A DNA stretch of 13,041 bases, from positions 1 through 13,041 of the forward strand of contig JAENVT010000361.1 of assembly GCA_016650435.1 (NCBI GenBank), given 5' to 3'. Source of the stretch: Ilumatobacteraceae bacterium (GTDB taxonomy: Bacteria > Actinomycetota > Acidimicrobiia > Acidimicrobiales > Ilumatobacteraceae). A program made the position numbers and the translations under genes. Positions 6,521 through 12,771 of this stretch are shown here, piece by piece. The notes under the pieces were generated by a model. That model saw only the letters and a list, made by a program, of their open reading frames with translations. It did not search any database and was not told the origin of the DNA. Every line of letters begins with the position of its first letter. Position 1 is the first letter of the stretch.

Positions 6521-7155
6521 GCCAACGGTGCCGAAGGTCTACAGCCCGATGCCTCGCGTTGGGGCTGTTGCTGCTCGCGGCCACGTCGTGTTCGATCAGC
6601 GCAGAGGATGCGCCGCGCAACATTGCCGTCGGCGAGCGCGACGACCTCAGCGTCGATTTCGATCAAGCCGCCGGAGCTGCAACCGGGGCCGGCCGTATCT
6701 ACTTGCTTTCACCCGAGGTGCTTGGCCAACCCCGAACACTCCAATCAGTTGCCAGAGATGTAGCCGACACCCCCGCCGACGCGATGCGGGCATTGTTCGA
6801 AGGCCCGAACACCAAAGAGCTCCAGGTCCTGCTTCGTTCGGCGATCCCGAGCGGAACGCGGTTGATCGATGTCTCCCAGAACGGTGGCGCGCTCGTCGTC
6901 AACGTCTCGAGCGAACTGCAGCAACTCACCGGCGAGGCATTGATCGATGGCGTTGCCCAGATCGTGCTGACCGCATCGGAGATCACCGGAGTATCGGCTG
7001 TGTCGATTGCCATCGACGGAGTTCCACAGCAATGGCCGGCCGGCAGCGGCGTTCTGCAGAGCGATCCCCTGTCGCGGTATGACTTCCCCGGACTTGTGCT
7101 GTCGTCACAGCCGGCATTTCCATCGGTGCCGTCCCCCGGACCGCCGGCTCCGTAG
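6517..7155 (+). CDS. GerMN-domain lipoprotein, LpqB-like without beta-propeller
   Basis: A 212-residue exported lipoprotein. Residues 1-24 form a lipoprotein signal peptide with a basic n-region (RCRRSTAR), a Leu/Ala core and ATSC at 22-25, so C25 should be lipidated. A GerMN domain fills about 58-190: GRIYLLSPEVL, a Leu-rich middle with ALFEGPNTKELQ, SAIPSGTRLIDV, VVNVSSELQQLTGEALI, QIVLTASEITGV and the terminal PLSRYDFPG. A Pro/Ser tail ends the protein. The start is TTG at 6517, overlapping the kinase stop as TTGA; no other start gives a proper signal peptide. The position directly after mtrB matches lpqB, whose mycobacterial product (about 580 residues) has GerMN plus a beta-propeller and modulates MtrB. 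Here the propeller is absent and the next gene is on the other strand, so it was not simply split off downstream. Confidence 0.85.
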   Translation: MSQRCRRSTARCLALGLLLLAATSCSISAEDAPRNIAVGERDDLSVDFDQAAGAATGAGRIYLLSPEVLGQPRTLQSVARDVADTPADAMRALFEGPNTKELQVLLRSAIPSGTRLIDVSQNGGALVVNVSSELQQLTGEALIDGVAQIVLTASEITGVSAVSIAIDGVPQQWPAGSGVLQSDPLSRYDFPGLVLSSQPAFPSVPSPGPPAP

Positions 7156-7169
7156 CGACGTTTAGCCGC

Positions 7170-7179
7170 CGGTTAACCG
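7170..7179. other. 10-bp palindrome at convergent gene ends
   Basis: CGGTTAACCG is a perfect palindrome spanning the stop codon of phosphofructokinase, 15 bases after the lipoprotein stop. With no loop and no T-run it is unlikely to be an intrinsic terminator. It is recorded because it is the only symmetric element in the 17-bp convergent gap. Confidence 0.35.
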
Positions 7180-8207
7180 AAGAAGACTTCGGCGACATCG
7201 TGGTAGAGGTGCAAGTCGACGTAGCGCGTCTTGCCAACCGTCTCGTCGAGCGGAATCGTGGTCACGTCGGTGCCGCGCAGCACGGCCATCTTGCCCCACT
7301 CCTCGTTGTGCACGGCATCGATTGCCGCGATCCCATACCGTGTCGACAGCACCCTGTCGAAAGCCGACGGTGTGCCGCCACGCTGCACGTGGCCGAGCAG
7401 CACCACCCTGGTCTCCAAGCCCGTACGGTCTTCGATGGCGTGAGCGATCGTGTCGGCAATTCCGCCGAGCCGCACATGCCCGAAACGGTCGTAGATCTTC
7501 TCCCGCGTCGGCATCGTGTCTTGTCTGGGTTCTGCACCCTCTGCCACTACAACGATCGAGGCATACCGACCGCGCTCGTGTCGGCGATGCAGCAACTCGC
7601 AGATGTTGTCGATGTCGAAGGGCTCCTCGGGGATCAAGATCGCGGTCGCCCCACCCGCGATCCCCGCGTAGGTGGCGATCCATCCAGAGTGGCGACCCAT
7701 CACCTCGACGATCATCACCCGGTCGTGACTCTCCGCAGTGGTGTGCAAGCGATCGATGGCGTCGGTAGCGATCTGTACCGCGGTGGTGAAACCAAACGTC
7801 ATGTCGGTGCCGACGATGTCGTTGTCGATGGTCTTCGGCACGCCAACGATGGGCAGGTCGAAATCGTGAAAGAGCCTGCACGCGACCGTCAACGAACCGT
7901 TGCCACCGACCACAACGAGGGCGTCGATCCCCATCTCGCGAAACGTCGCTGCCACCTGTTCGGGGCCGCCCGGCTCGTCGTAGGGACTGCCTCGGCGCGT
8001 ACCGAGCAGGGTGCCGCCCTTCGGCAGCATGCCGCGCAGCGAGCGCACGTCCAGCGGCATCGTCCGACGTTCACGTACTCCATCCCACGCGTCGAGGAAC
8101 CCGATCAATTCATCGCCGTAGTTCAGCTCGCCCTTGCGGACGATTGCCCTGATGACCGCGTTGAGTCCGGGACAATCACCGCCACCTGTCAAAATGCCGA
8201 CGCGCAC
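7173..8207 (-). CDS. 6-phosphofructokinase (actinobacterial type)
   Basis: A 344-residue phosphofructokinase that phosphorylates fructose-6-phosphate to the 1,6-bisphosphate in glycolysis. The N-terminus MRVGILTGGGDCPGLNAVIR is the actinobacterial/group III pattern. GGNGSLT covers 101-107, the catalytic region PKTIDNDIVGTD 124-135 (D128), VMGRHSGWIA and LGHVQRGGTPSAFDR follow, and the length equals mycobacterial PfkA (about 343). G104 suggests ATP use, whereas K125 is the residue typical of pyrophosphate-using enzymes; this mix is known in actinobacterial enzymes, so the phosphoryl donor should not be assumed. N103 replaces the usual acidic residue. GTG at 8207 is chosen because the glycine loop starts there and a -10 box lies 8 bases upstream. 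The gene converges on the lipoprotein gene. Confidence 0.93.
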   Translation of the reverse strand: MRVGILTGGGDCPGLNAVIRAIVRKGELNYGDELIGFLDAWDGVRERRTMPLDVRSLRGMLPKGGTLLGTRRGSPYDEPGGPEQVAATFREMGIDALVVVGGNGSLTVACRLFHDFDLPIVGVPKTIDNDIVGTDMTFGFTTAVQIATDAIDRLHTTAESHDRVMIVEVMGRHSGWIATYAGIAGGATAILIPEEPFDIDNICELLHRRHERGRYASIVVVAEGAEPRQDTMPTREKIYDRFGHVRLGGIADTIAHAIEDRTGLETRVVLLGHVQRGGTPSAFDRVLSTRYGIAAIDAVHNEEWGKMAVLRGTDVTTIPLDETVGKTRYVDLHLYHDVAEVFFG

Positions 8208-8215
8208 GTGTGCAC

Positions 8216-8221
8216 AGGGTA
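8216..8221 (-). promoter_or_regulatory. Putative -10 box (leaderless) for phosphofructokinase
   Basis: The minus strand reads TACCCT followed by 8 bases and GTG at 8207, the same geometry as the mannosyltransferase promoter. No ribosome site precedes the GTG. No -35 element is recognisable. Confidence 0.42.
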
Positions 8222-8240
8222 CGGCACGGCGACCGAAAAG

Positions 8241-8246
8241 AAGGAG
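8241..8246 (+). promoter_or_regulatory. Shine-Dalgarno site before a TTG start
   Basis: AAGGAG with 7 bases of spacing precedes TTG at 8254 and decides that start for the small membrane protein. It is the strongest ribosome site in the window, which suggests this mRNA has a 5' leader, unlike its neighbours. Confidence 0.75.
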
Positions 8247-8253
8247 ATCCATT

Positions 8254-8601
8254 TTGGCTTGGGACCCAAACCGGCCGATCCCATGGCGACGGCTACTGCG
8301 CGAGGCCGCAATCTTCTTCGTTCTCGGGTCGCTGGCGATGGTGTTCCTCGTCAAGAAACCACAGGTCGCCAGCTTCATCGGCCTCATCGTCGGGATGTTC
8401 TTCTATGTGGGCTTCGTGGCCATATTGTCGAAGTTCGGCTACGAGCGGCAATCGATCCGCCAAGCGCGCGAGCGTCGCCGGGCAGTGGCCAACGCCCCTG
8501 CGGCGGCGCCGGGAGCTCGCGCCCGGCCAGCGCCGACGCGGCGAACCAGCACCGGGCCATCGCAGCGCCCCAACAGGTCCACAAAGAAGCGGCGCCGCTG
8601 A
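8254..8601 (+). CDS. Small membrane protein with basic tail, unknown function
   Basis: A 115-residue protein with a short N-terminus rich in Trp, Pro and Arg (AWDPNRPIPWRRLL). Two hydrophobic segments lie at about 18-33 and 40-58, and a long Arg/Ala/Pro-rich tail ends STKKRRR. The tail is highly positive and probably cytoplasmic and disordered; it could touch acidic lipids, nucleic acid or a protein partner, but nothing in the sequence says which. I do not recognise a family. TTG at 8254 is chosen over upstream in-frame starts because of the AAGGAG site at 8241-8246, and because the upstream stretch overlaps the divergent phosphofructokinase gene. It ends 14 bases before glycerol kinase. Confidence 0.75.
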   Translation: MAWDPNRPIPWRRLLREAAIFFVLGSLAMVFLVKKPQVASFIGLIVGMFFYVGFVAILSKFGYERQSIRQARERRRAVANAPAAAPGARARPAPTRRTSTGPSQRPNRSTKKRRR

Positions 8602-8602
8602 G

Positions 8603-8608
8603 TACGGT
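8603..8608 (+). promoter_or_regulatory. Putative -10 box (leaderless) for glycerol kinase
   Basis: TACGGT starts one base after the preceding stop codon and is followed by 7 bases and ATG at 8616. No ribosome site is present. This suggests that glycerol kinase and the following SGNH gene can be transcribed independently of the small membrane-protein gene. Confidence 0.42.
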
Positions 8609-8615
8609 GACATCA

Positions 8616-10109
8616 ATGACCGAAGCACGGCGATGCGTGATCGCCATCGATGCCGGCACCACCGGTGTTCGCAGTCGGGCAATTTTCGCCGATGGAGGCC
8701 CGGCGACCGCGTCGTATCTCGAGTTTTCCCAGATCTACCCCCAACCTGGTTGGGTCGAACACGATGCCGAAGAGATCTGGTCGGTCGTCCGCTCGACACT
8801 GAACGACGTGGTCAGTCGCGTTGGCCGCGAGTCGGTTGCCGCCATCGGCATCGCCAACCAGCGCGAAACCGTCGTTGCCTGGAACCGCCGGACGGGCAAG
8901 CCATACGGCACAGCAATCGTCTGGCAGGACCGGCGCACAGCCGCTCGATGCGAGGCACTGCGCGACAGCGGCCATCTCCCCCTCGTGCGCGAGACCACCG
9001 GGCTGGTGCTCGACCCATATTTCTCGGCATCGAAGTTCGAGTGGTTGTTGGCCGATCGTGACATTCCCGTCGATGATGGGCTGGCGCTCGGCACGATCGA
9101 CTCGTGGCTGATCTGGAACCTCACCGGTGGATCCGTGCACGCCACCGATCCGACCAACGCCAGCAGAACGATGCTGTACGACATCCGTGCGCTGCAGTGG
9201 TCGAGCGAGCTGTGCGACCTGTTCGGCGTGCCGAGCGCAGCGCTTCCTTCGGTGCTGCCGTCGAGCGGCCGCTTCGGAGAGACGGCCGAGGTGTCAGGTT
9301 GCCCCGCCGGCATCCCGATATCGGGCGTCGCCGGCGACCAGCAGGCGGCGCTCATCGGCCAGGCCTGTTTCACACCTGGCATGGCCAAGAACACCTACGG
9401 CACCGGAAGCTTCGTGTTGTTGAACGTCGGCCCGACGTGCCCCCCGCCAACGGAAGGAATGTTGACAACTGTTGCCTGGCAGCTCGCCGACGGCACGGTC
9501 GCTTATGCGCTGGAAGGCGCGATCTTCGTGACCGGCGCAGCGATCCAGTGGCTGCGCGACGGATTGGGATTGATCGAATCTGCAGAAGAGATCGGTCCAC
9601 TGGCCACCAATGTCGCAGACAGCGGCGGTGTGTGTGTCGTGCCGGCCTTCACTGGCCTCGGGAGCCCGTGGTGGGACCCCTACGCACGAGGAACCATCGT
9701 CGGGATCACCCGCGGCACGTCGAAAGGTCATCTGGCTCGGGCGGTCGTCGAGGCGATGGCTTACCAAACCCGCGATGTCGTCGATGCGATGACCAAGGCC
9801 AGCGGCACACCCCTCGCCGCGTTGCGCGTCGACGGCGGCGCGTCAGTGATGGACGTGTTGTTGCAAATGCAAGCAGACCAGCTGGGCGTCACGGTGCAGC
9901 GGCCGGTCGATCAAGAAACCACGGCACTCGGTGCTGCCTACTTGGCCGGCCTCGCGGAAGGCGTGTGGCCGTCGGTCGAGGCGATCAACGAACGATGGCA
10001 GATCGATGCCACATTCGAGCCCGAGCCGGATCGAACCTTCACCGACCTCGGTTACGACACGTGGTTGCGAGCGGTCGACCGATCTCGCGGTTGGGTCGCC
10101 GCTACGTGA
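8616..10109 (+). CDS. glpK: Glycerol kinase (FGGY family)
   Basis: A 497-residue FGGY kinase (E. coli GlpK about 502) that makes sn-glycerol-3-phosphate from glycerol and ATP in the cytoplasm. Substrate residues align with GlpK: R83-E84 in NQRETVVAW, Y135 in LDPYFSASK and D241 in GVAGDQQAALIG. Further family blocks are IDSWLIWNLTGG, DPTNASRTMLYDI, NTYGTGSFVLLN, AFTGLGSPWWDPYARG and LRVDGGASVMDVLLQMQAD. The N-terminal phosphate loop reads IDAGTTGVRSR instead of the usual DQGTTSSR. ATG at 8616 is chosen because a leaderless -10 box lies 7 bases upstream; a GTG at 8607 would overlap that box. The frame stays open far upstream only as antisense to phosphofructokinase. No glpF or glpD is nearby. 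The following SGNH gene overlaps its stop. Confidence 0.93.
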   Translation: MTEARRCVIAIDAGTTGVRSRAIFADGGPATASYLEFSQIYPQPGWVEHDAEEIWSVVRSTLNDVVSRVGRESVAAIGIANQRETVVAWNRRTGKPYGTAIVWQDRRTAARCEALRDSGHLPLVRETTGLVLDPYFSASKFEWLLADRDIPVDDGLALGTIDSWLIWNLTGGSVHATDPTNASRTMLYDIRALQWSSELCDLFGVPSAALPSVLPSSGRFGETAEVSGCPAGIPISGVAGDQQAALIGQACFTPGMAKNTYGTGSFVLLNVGPTCPPPTEGMLTTVAWQLADGTVAYALEGAIFVTGAAIQWLRDGLGLIESAEEIGPLATNVADSGGVCVVPAFTGLGSPWWDPYARGTIVGITRGTSKGHLARAVVEAMAYQTRDVVDAMTKASGTPLAALRVDGGASVMDVLLQMQADQLGVTVQRPVDQETTALGAAYLAGLAEGVWPSVEAINERWQIDATFEPEPDRTFTDLGYDTWLRAVDRSRGWVAAT

Positions 10110-10924
10110 ACCGTGGCGCAATCATTGCCATCGGAACGAGCGCGGCCGTGCTCTGCGCGTCGGTGGCGTCCGCTCTACCGGGTGTTGGCGGTGGCGCGCT
10201 GGCGGATGCCCCGGCCACTCGAGGAACAATGGTGCAGGTCACGCCTACTCTGCCACCGCCGGTTCCGCGGGTCCTGTTGATCGGCGATTCCTCGCTTGAG
10301 GGAATCAAGTTCTACTCACACGCGCTCGATGCGCTCGGCGGAATGACATATGTGCTCGACGCCGAATCCTGCCGGCGCCTCGTCAGGGCGTCGTGTCACA
10401 GCTTGGCCGGTAACACGCCCAACACCGCGCTGGAGGCGATCGCCGGGTCGCCCGGATCCTTCGACGCCGTGGTCATCGGCACGGGTTACAACGAAGGCAG
10501 CAACTTGTTCGGCCAGAACTTCGATCTGATCGTCGGCGCGGCGCGGGCCAAAGGTGCCGTCAGGATCGTGTGGATCAACTACCGGTTGCGCGACGGATTG
10601 ACTCGCGCCGGTACCGACAACAACGGTTCGTATGTTTCCAACAACGCCACGCTGTTTCAGAAAGTCGCCAGTGGTGCCTACCCCGATGTGTTCATCGCTG
10701 ACTGGCGCGACTACAGCGCGCCGGTGCGCTCGTGGTTCGTTCCCGACGGGATTCACTACCAGCCGACCGGGGCACTCGGCTCTGCCGACTACATCTCACG
10801 GTGGATCACCTACCTGTTCGACGAGCCGTGCCCGAAGCCGATGACCGTTGGCGGGGCAATCGACAACCCGTGCTCGCCACCCGACGCCAAAACCCCACCC
10901 GACGTCCGCGCCCTCTACGGTTAG
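10106..10924 (+). CDS. Secreted SGNH/GDSL-family hydrolase
   Basis: A 272-residue exported protein. Residues 1-23 form a signal peptide, with a likely cleavage after ASA (21-23). A Pro-rich linker runs to about residue 53. The SGNH fold follows: block I LLIGDSSLEG with catalytic Ser in GDSS (61-63), a block III-like GTGYNEG (125-131) that supplies Gly/Asn, and block V VPDGIHYQPTG with D214 and H217 as the DxxH pair. Cysteines at 89, 97, 242 and 256 could form disulfides outside the cell. GTG at 10106 overlaps the glycerol kinase stop as GTGA. The family includes lipases, carbohydrate esterases and peptidoglycan/polysaccharide O-acetyl esterases or acyltransferases; the substrate is unknown. 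Coupling to glycerol kinase makes an acylglycerol esterase conceivable, but this is only inferred. Confidence 0.85.
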   Translation: MNRGAIIAIGTSAAVLCASVASALPGVGGGALADAPATRGTMVQVTPTLPPPVPRVLLIGDSSLEGIKFYSHALDALGGMTYVLDAESCRRLVRASCHSLAGNTPNTALEAIAGSPGSFDAVVIGTGYNEGSNLFGQNFDLIVGAARAKGAVRIVWINYRLRDGLTRAGTDNNGSYVSNNATLFQKVASGAYPDVFIADWRDYSAPVRSWFVPDGIHYQPTGALGSADYISRWITYLFDEPCPKPMTVGGAIDNPCSPPDAKTPPDVRALYG

Positions 10925-10935
10925 CCGAGCTATCG

Positions 10936-10973
10936 GAGTGTTTCCGGACGCCCCGAGGTGGCAGCAAACACTC
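10936..10973. repeat. 8-bp inverted repeat between convergent genes
   Basis: GAGTGTTT at 10936-10943 pairs perfectly with AAACACTC at 10966-10973 across a 22-base loop. It lies in the 57-bp gap between the SGNH stop (10924) and the aminotransferase stop (10982). It could act as a weak bidirectional terminator, but it overlaps the left arm of the alternative hairpin described next and has no clean T-run. Confidence 0.4.
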
Positions 10974-10994
10974 GGACAGCACTAACCGAGTTTT
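10970..10994 (+). terminator. Putative intrinsic terminator of the glpK-SGNH unit
   Basis: ACTCGG (10970-10975) and CCGAGT (10986-10991) form a 6-bp stem with a 10-base loop, running directly into TTTT at 10991-10994. This is a short but classic intrinsic-terminator shape for plus-strand transcripts. Its right arm lies inside the last codons of the convergent aminotransferase gene. Confidence 0.4.
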
Positions 10995-12187
10995 GGCAAG
11001 CCCTTTTTGAGGTTGCGGATGCCTTGGGCGATGCGGCGCTCGTTCTCGATGAGGGCGAATCTGGCGAAGCCCTCACCTCCCGGACCGAATCCGACGCCGG
11101 GCGACAGTGCGACCTCGCAATCGCGGACGACGTGCGAGCAGAACTCGACCGAATCCATGTCGGAGTACGGCTCTGGAATTGGCGCCCACACGAACATCGA
11201 GCCTTTAGGCTTCGGGATGTCCCAACCGATACGACCGAGCCCGTCGATCAGCGCATCGCGACGACTTTCGTAGATCGAACACACCTCCGCCGGATAGTCG
11301 GCGGCCTCGTTCATCGCCACTGTCGCGGCAATCTGAATCGGCTGGAACACGCCGTAGTCGAGGTAGCTCTTCAACTTCACCAAAGCCTGCACGACTTCAC
11401 GATTTCCGGCGAGGAATGCGCAACGCCAGCCAGCCATCGAGAAGCTCTTGGTCATCGAATAGAGCTCGACCGCACACTCCTTTGCTCCCTCGGCCTGCAG
11501 GATGCTGGGCGGCTTGTAGCCGTCGAAGCCGATGTCGGCATAGGCGAAATCGTGCACGACGATCATCTCCCGCTCGCGACAGAAATCGACGACCCTCTGC
11601 ATGAAGTCGAGGTCGACGACCGCACCAGTGGGGTTGTGCGGGAACGAGATGACGAGCACACGCGGCTTTGGCCAACCGATGTCGTAGGCGGTGGTGAGGC
11701 TGTGGAAGAAGTCGCCGGTGAAATCGCCCTGCACCCGCGGGTCGGCGAGATGGCGCATCGGGACCTGGCGGAGGTCGGCGCCGGCAAACAGCGGACCGTA
11801 GATGTGGATGGGATAGCTGGGACTGGGCACAATGGCCGCGTCGCCGCGGTCGAGCAGCACCCACATGAGATGGCTGAATCCCTCTTTGGAACCGATCGTG
11901 TTGGTGATCTCCAGCTCGGGGTCGAGCTGCACACCCCAGTTGCGCTCGTACAACGCGGCCGCCGCTTCGCGCAGCTTCGGCAGCCCACGGCTGACTGAGT
12001 ACCGATGGTTGCGGGCGATGTGGGCGGCCTCGGTGAGCTTGTCGACAGCGATCTGCGGTGAGGGGATGTCGGGGTTGCCGAACCCGAGATCGATCACATC
12101 GACCCCTGCTCGACGTGCCTCGATCTTCAAGTTGTTGATGATCGTGAACACATACGGCGGCAGGTTGGTGATGCGACGGAACTCCAT
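10982..12187 (-). CDS. alaC: AlaC-like class I aminotransferase (alanine/glutamate type)
   Basis: A 401-residue PLP-dependent fold-type I aminotransferase. It closely follows the E. coli AlaC pattern: RRITNLPPYVF at the start, DLGFGNPDIPSPQI, RYSVSRGLPKLREA, TIGSKEGFSHL, PSPSYPIHIYGPLFAGA, FPHNPTGAVV, VVHDFAYADIGFDGYKPPS, SMTKSFSMAGWR with the PLP-binding K247, and RFALIEN with substrate-carboxylate R376. AlaC makes alanine from pyruvate and glutamate, and that is the most likely role. Two starts are possible: GTG at 12199 and ATG at 12187. I prefer ATG at 12187, which agrees with the family N-terminus; a TAGCGT -10-like box lies 10 bases before it. It converges on the SGNH gene and diverges from pyrophosphatase. 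A related diaminopimelate or aspartate aminotransferase activity is less likely. Confidence 0.9.
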   Translation of the reverse strand: MEFRRITNLPPYVFTIINNLKIEARRAGVDVIDLGFGNPDIPSPQIAVDKLTEAAHIARNHRYSVSRGLPKLREAAAALYERNWGVQLDPELEITNTIGSKEGFSHLMWVLLDRGDAAIVPSPSYPIHIYGPLFAGADLRQVPMRHLADPRVQGDFTGDFFHSLTTAYDIGWPKPRVLVISFPHNPTGAVVDLDFMQRVVDFCREREMIVVHDFAYADIGFDGYKPPSILQAEGAKECAVELYSMTKSFSMAGWRCAFLAGNREVVQALVKLKSYLDYGVFQPIQIAATVAMNEAADYPAEVCSIYESRRDALIDGLGRIGWDIPKPKGSMFVWAPIPEPYSDMDSVEFCSHVVRDCEVALSPGVGFGPGGEGFARFALIENERRIAQGIRNLKKGLPKLG

Positions 12188-12249
12188 AGAGGATCTCACG
12201 CTACTTGCTGCGCTCAGACCGCCGCTGGCAGATATGCGAGCATGGCGCG

Positions 12250-12759
12250 ATGGCCCTCAGTGCGCTGCCTGACGACTGCATCCATGTCGTGATCGAGATC
12301 CCGCGTGGTAGCCGAAACAAGTACGAGATCGACCACGTCACCGGCCGGGTTTTCCTCGACCGGCGCCTGTTCACTGCGACGACCTACCCGGCCGACTACG
12401 GATACATCCCCGAGACGCTGGGAGGCGATGGCGACGCCCTCGATGCGCTGGTGCTGTTGGAAGACGCCGTGTATCCCGGAGTGTGGGTCGCAGCGCGGCC
12501 TGTCGGAGTGTTGTACATGCGTGACGAGGCCGGCGAGGACGCCAAGATCCTGTGCGTGCCGCCAAAGGAACCGCGCTGGAACGACGTGCACGATCTCGTC
12601 GATCTCACCCCGCAACTGGTCAGCGAGATCCAACATTTCTTCGAGGTCTACAAGGCGCTCGAACCCGGTAAGGAGTCGTCGAGCGCCGGCATCGCCGGCC
12701 GTGACGAGGCTTGGAACGAGATCCACAAAGCCCGCGCCAACTACGTCCCTCATTCATAA
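12250..12759 (+). CDS. ppa: Inorganic pyrophosphatase, family I
   Basis: A 169-residue soluble pyrophosphatase that hydrolyses PPi and so pulls biosynthetic reactions forward. Conserved residues are E16 and K24 in VIEIPRGSRNKYEID, Y50 and Y52 in PADYGYIPETLG, and the metal-binding aspartates D60, D62 and D65 in GDGDALDALVLL. CVPPKEPRW and FFEVYKALEPGK follow as in mycobacterial Ppa. Within the signature the usual Pro or Glu between D62 and the next hydrophobic residue is Ala (A63). ATG at 12250 is preferred because homologues begin near DDCIHVVIEIP; the frame runs 15 codons farther upstream without a better start. No ribosome site or clear -10 box is visible in the 62-bp divergent gap. It ends 12 bases before the next gene. 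Confidence 0.95.
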   Translation: MALSALPDDCIHVVIEIPRGSRNKYEIDHVTGRVFLDRRLFTATTYPADYGYIPETLGGDGDALDALVLLEDAVYPGVWVAARPVGVLYMRDEAGEDAKILCVPPKEPRWNDVHDLVDLTPQLVSEIQHFFEVYKALEPGKESSSAGIAGRDEAWNEIHKARANYVPHS

Positions 12760-12771
12760 CTCACTGCTCCA

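Noticed and set aside
8607..8609. GTG as an alternative glycerol kinase start three codons upstream.
   Set aside because: It overlaps the TACGGT -10 candidate, and ATG 8616 matches both the promoter spacing and the family N-terminus. It is not fully excluded.
7200..8615. A very long plus-strand open frame running into glycerol kinase, suggesting a fusion protein of about 970 residues.
   Set aside because: This part is antisense to phosphofructokinase, whose motifs are intact on the other strand. The glycerol kinase family N-terminus begins at 8616.
9104..10105. A plus-strand frame open for 334 codons before the SGNH gene, overlapping glycerol kinase.
   Set aside because: Its translation is Arg-rich and motif-free, and a signal peptide begins exactly at GTG 10106.
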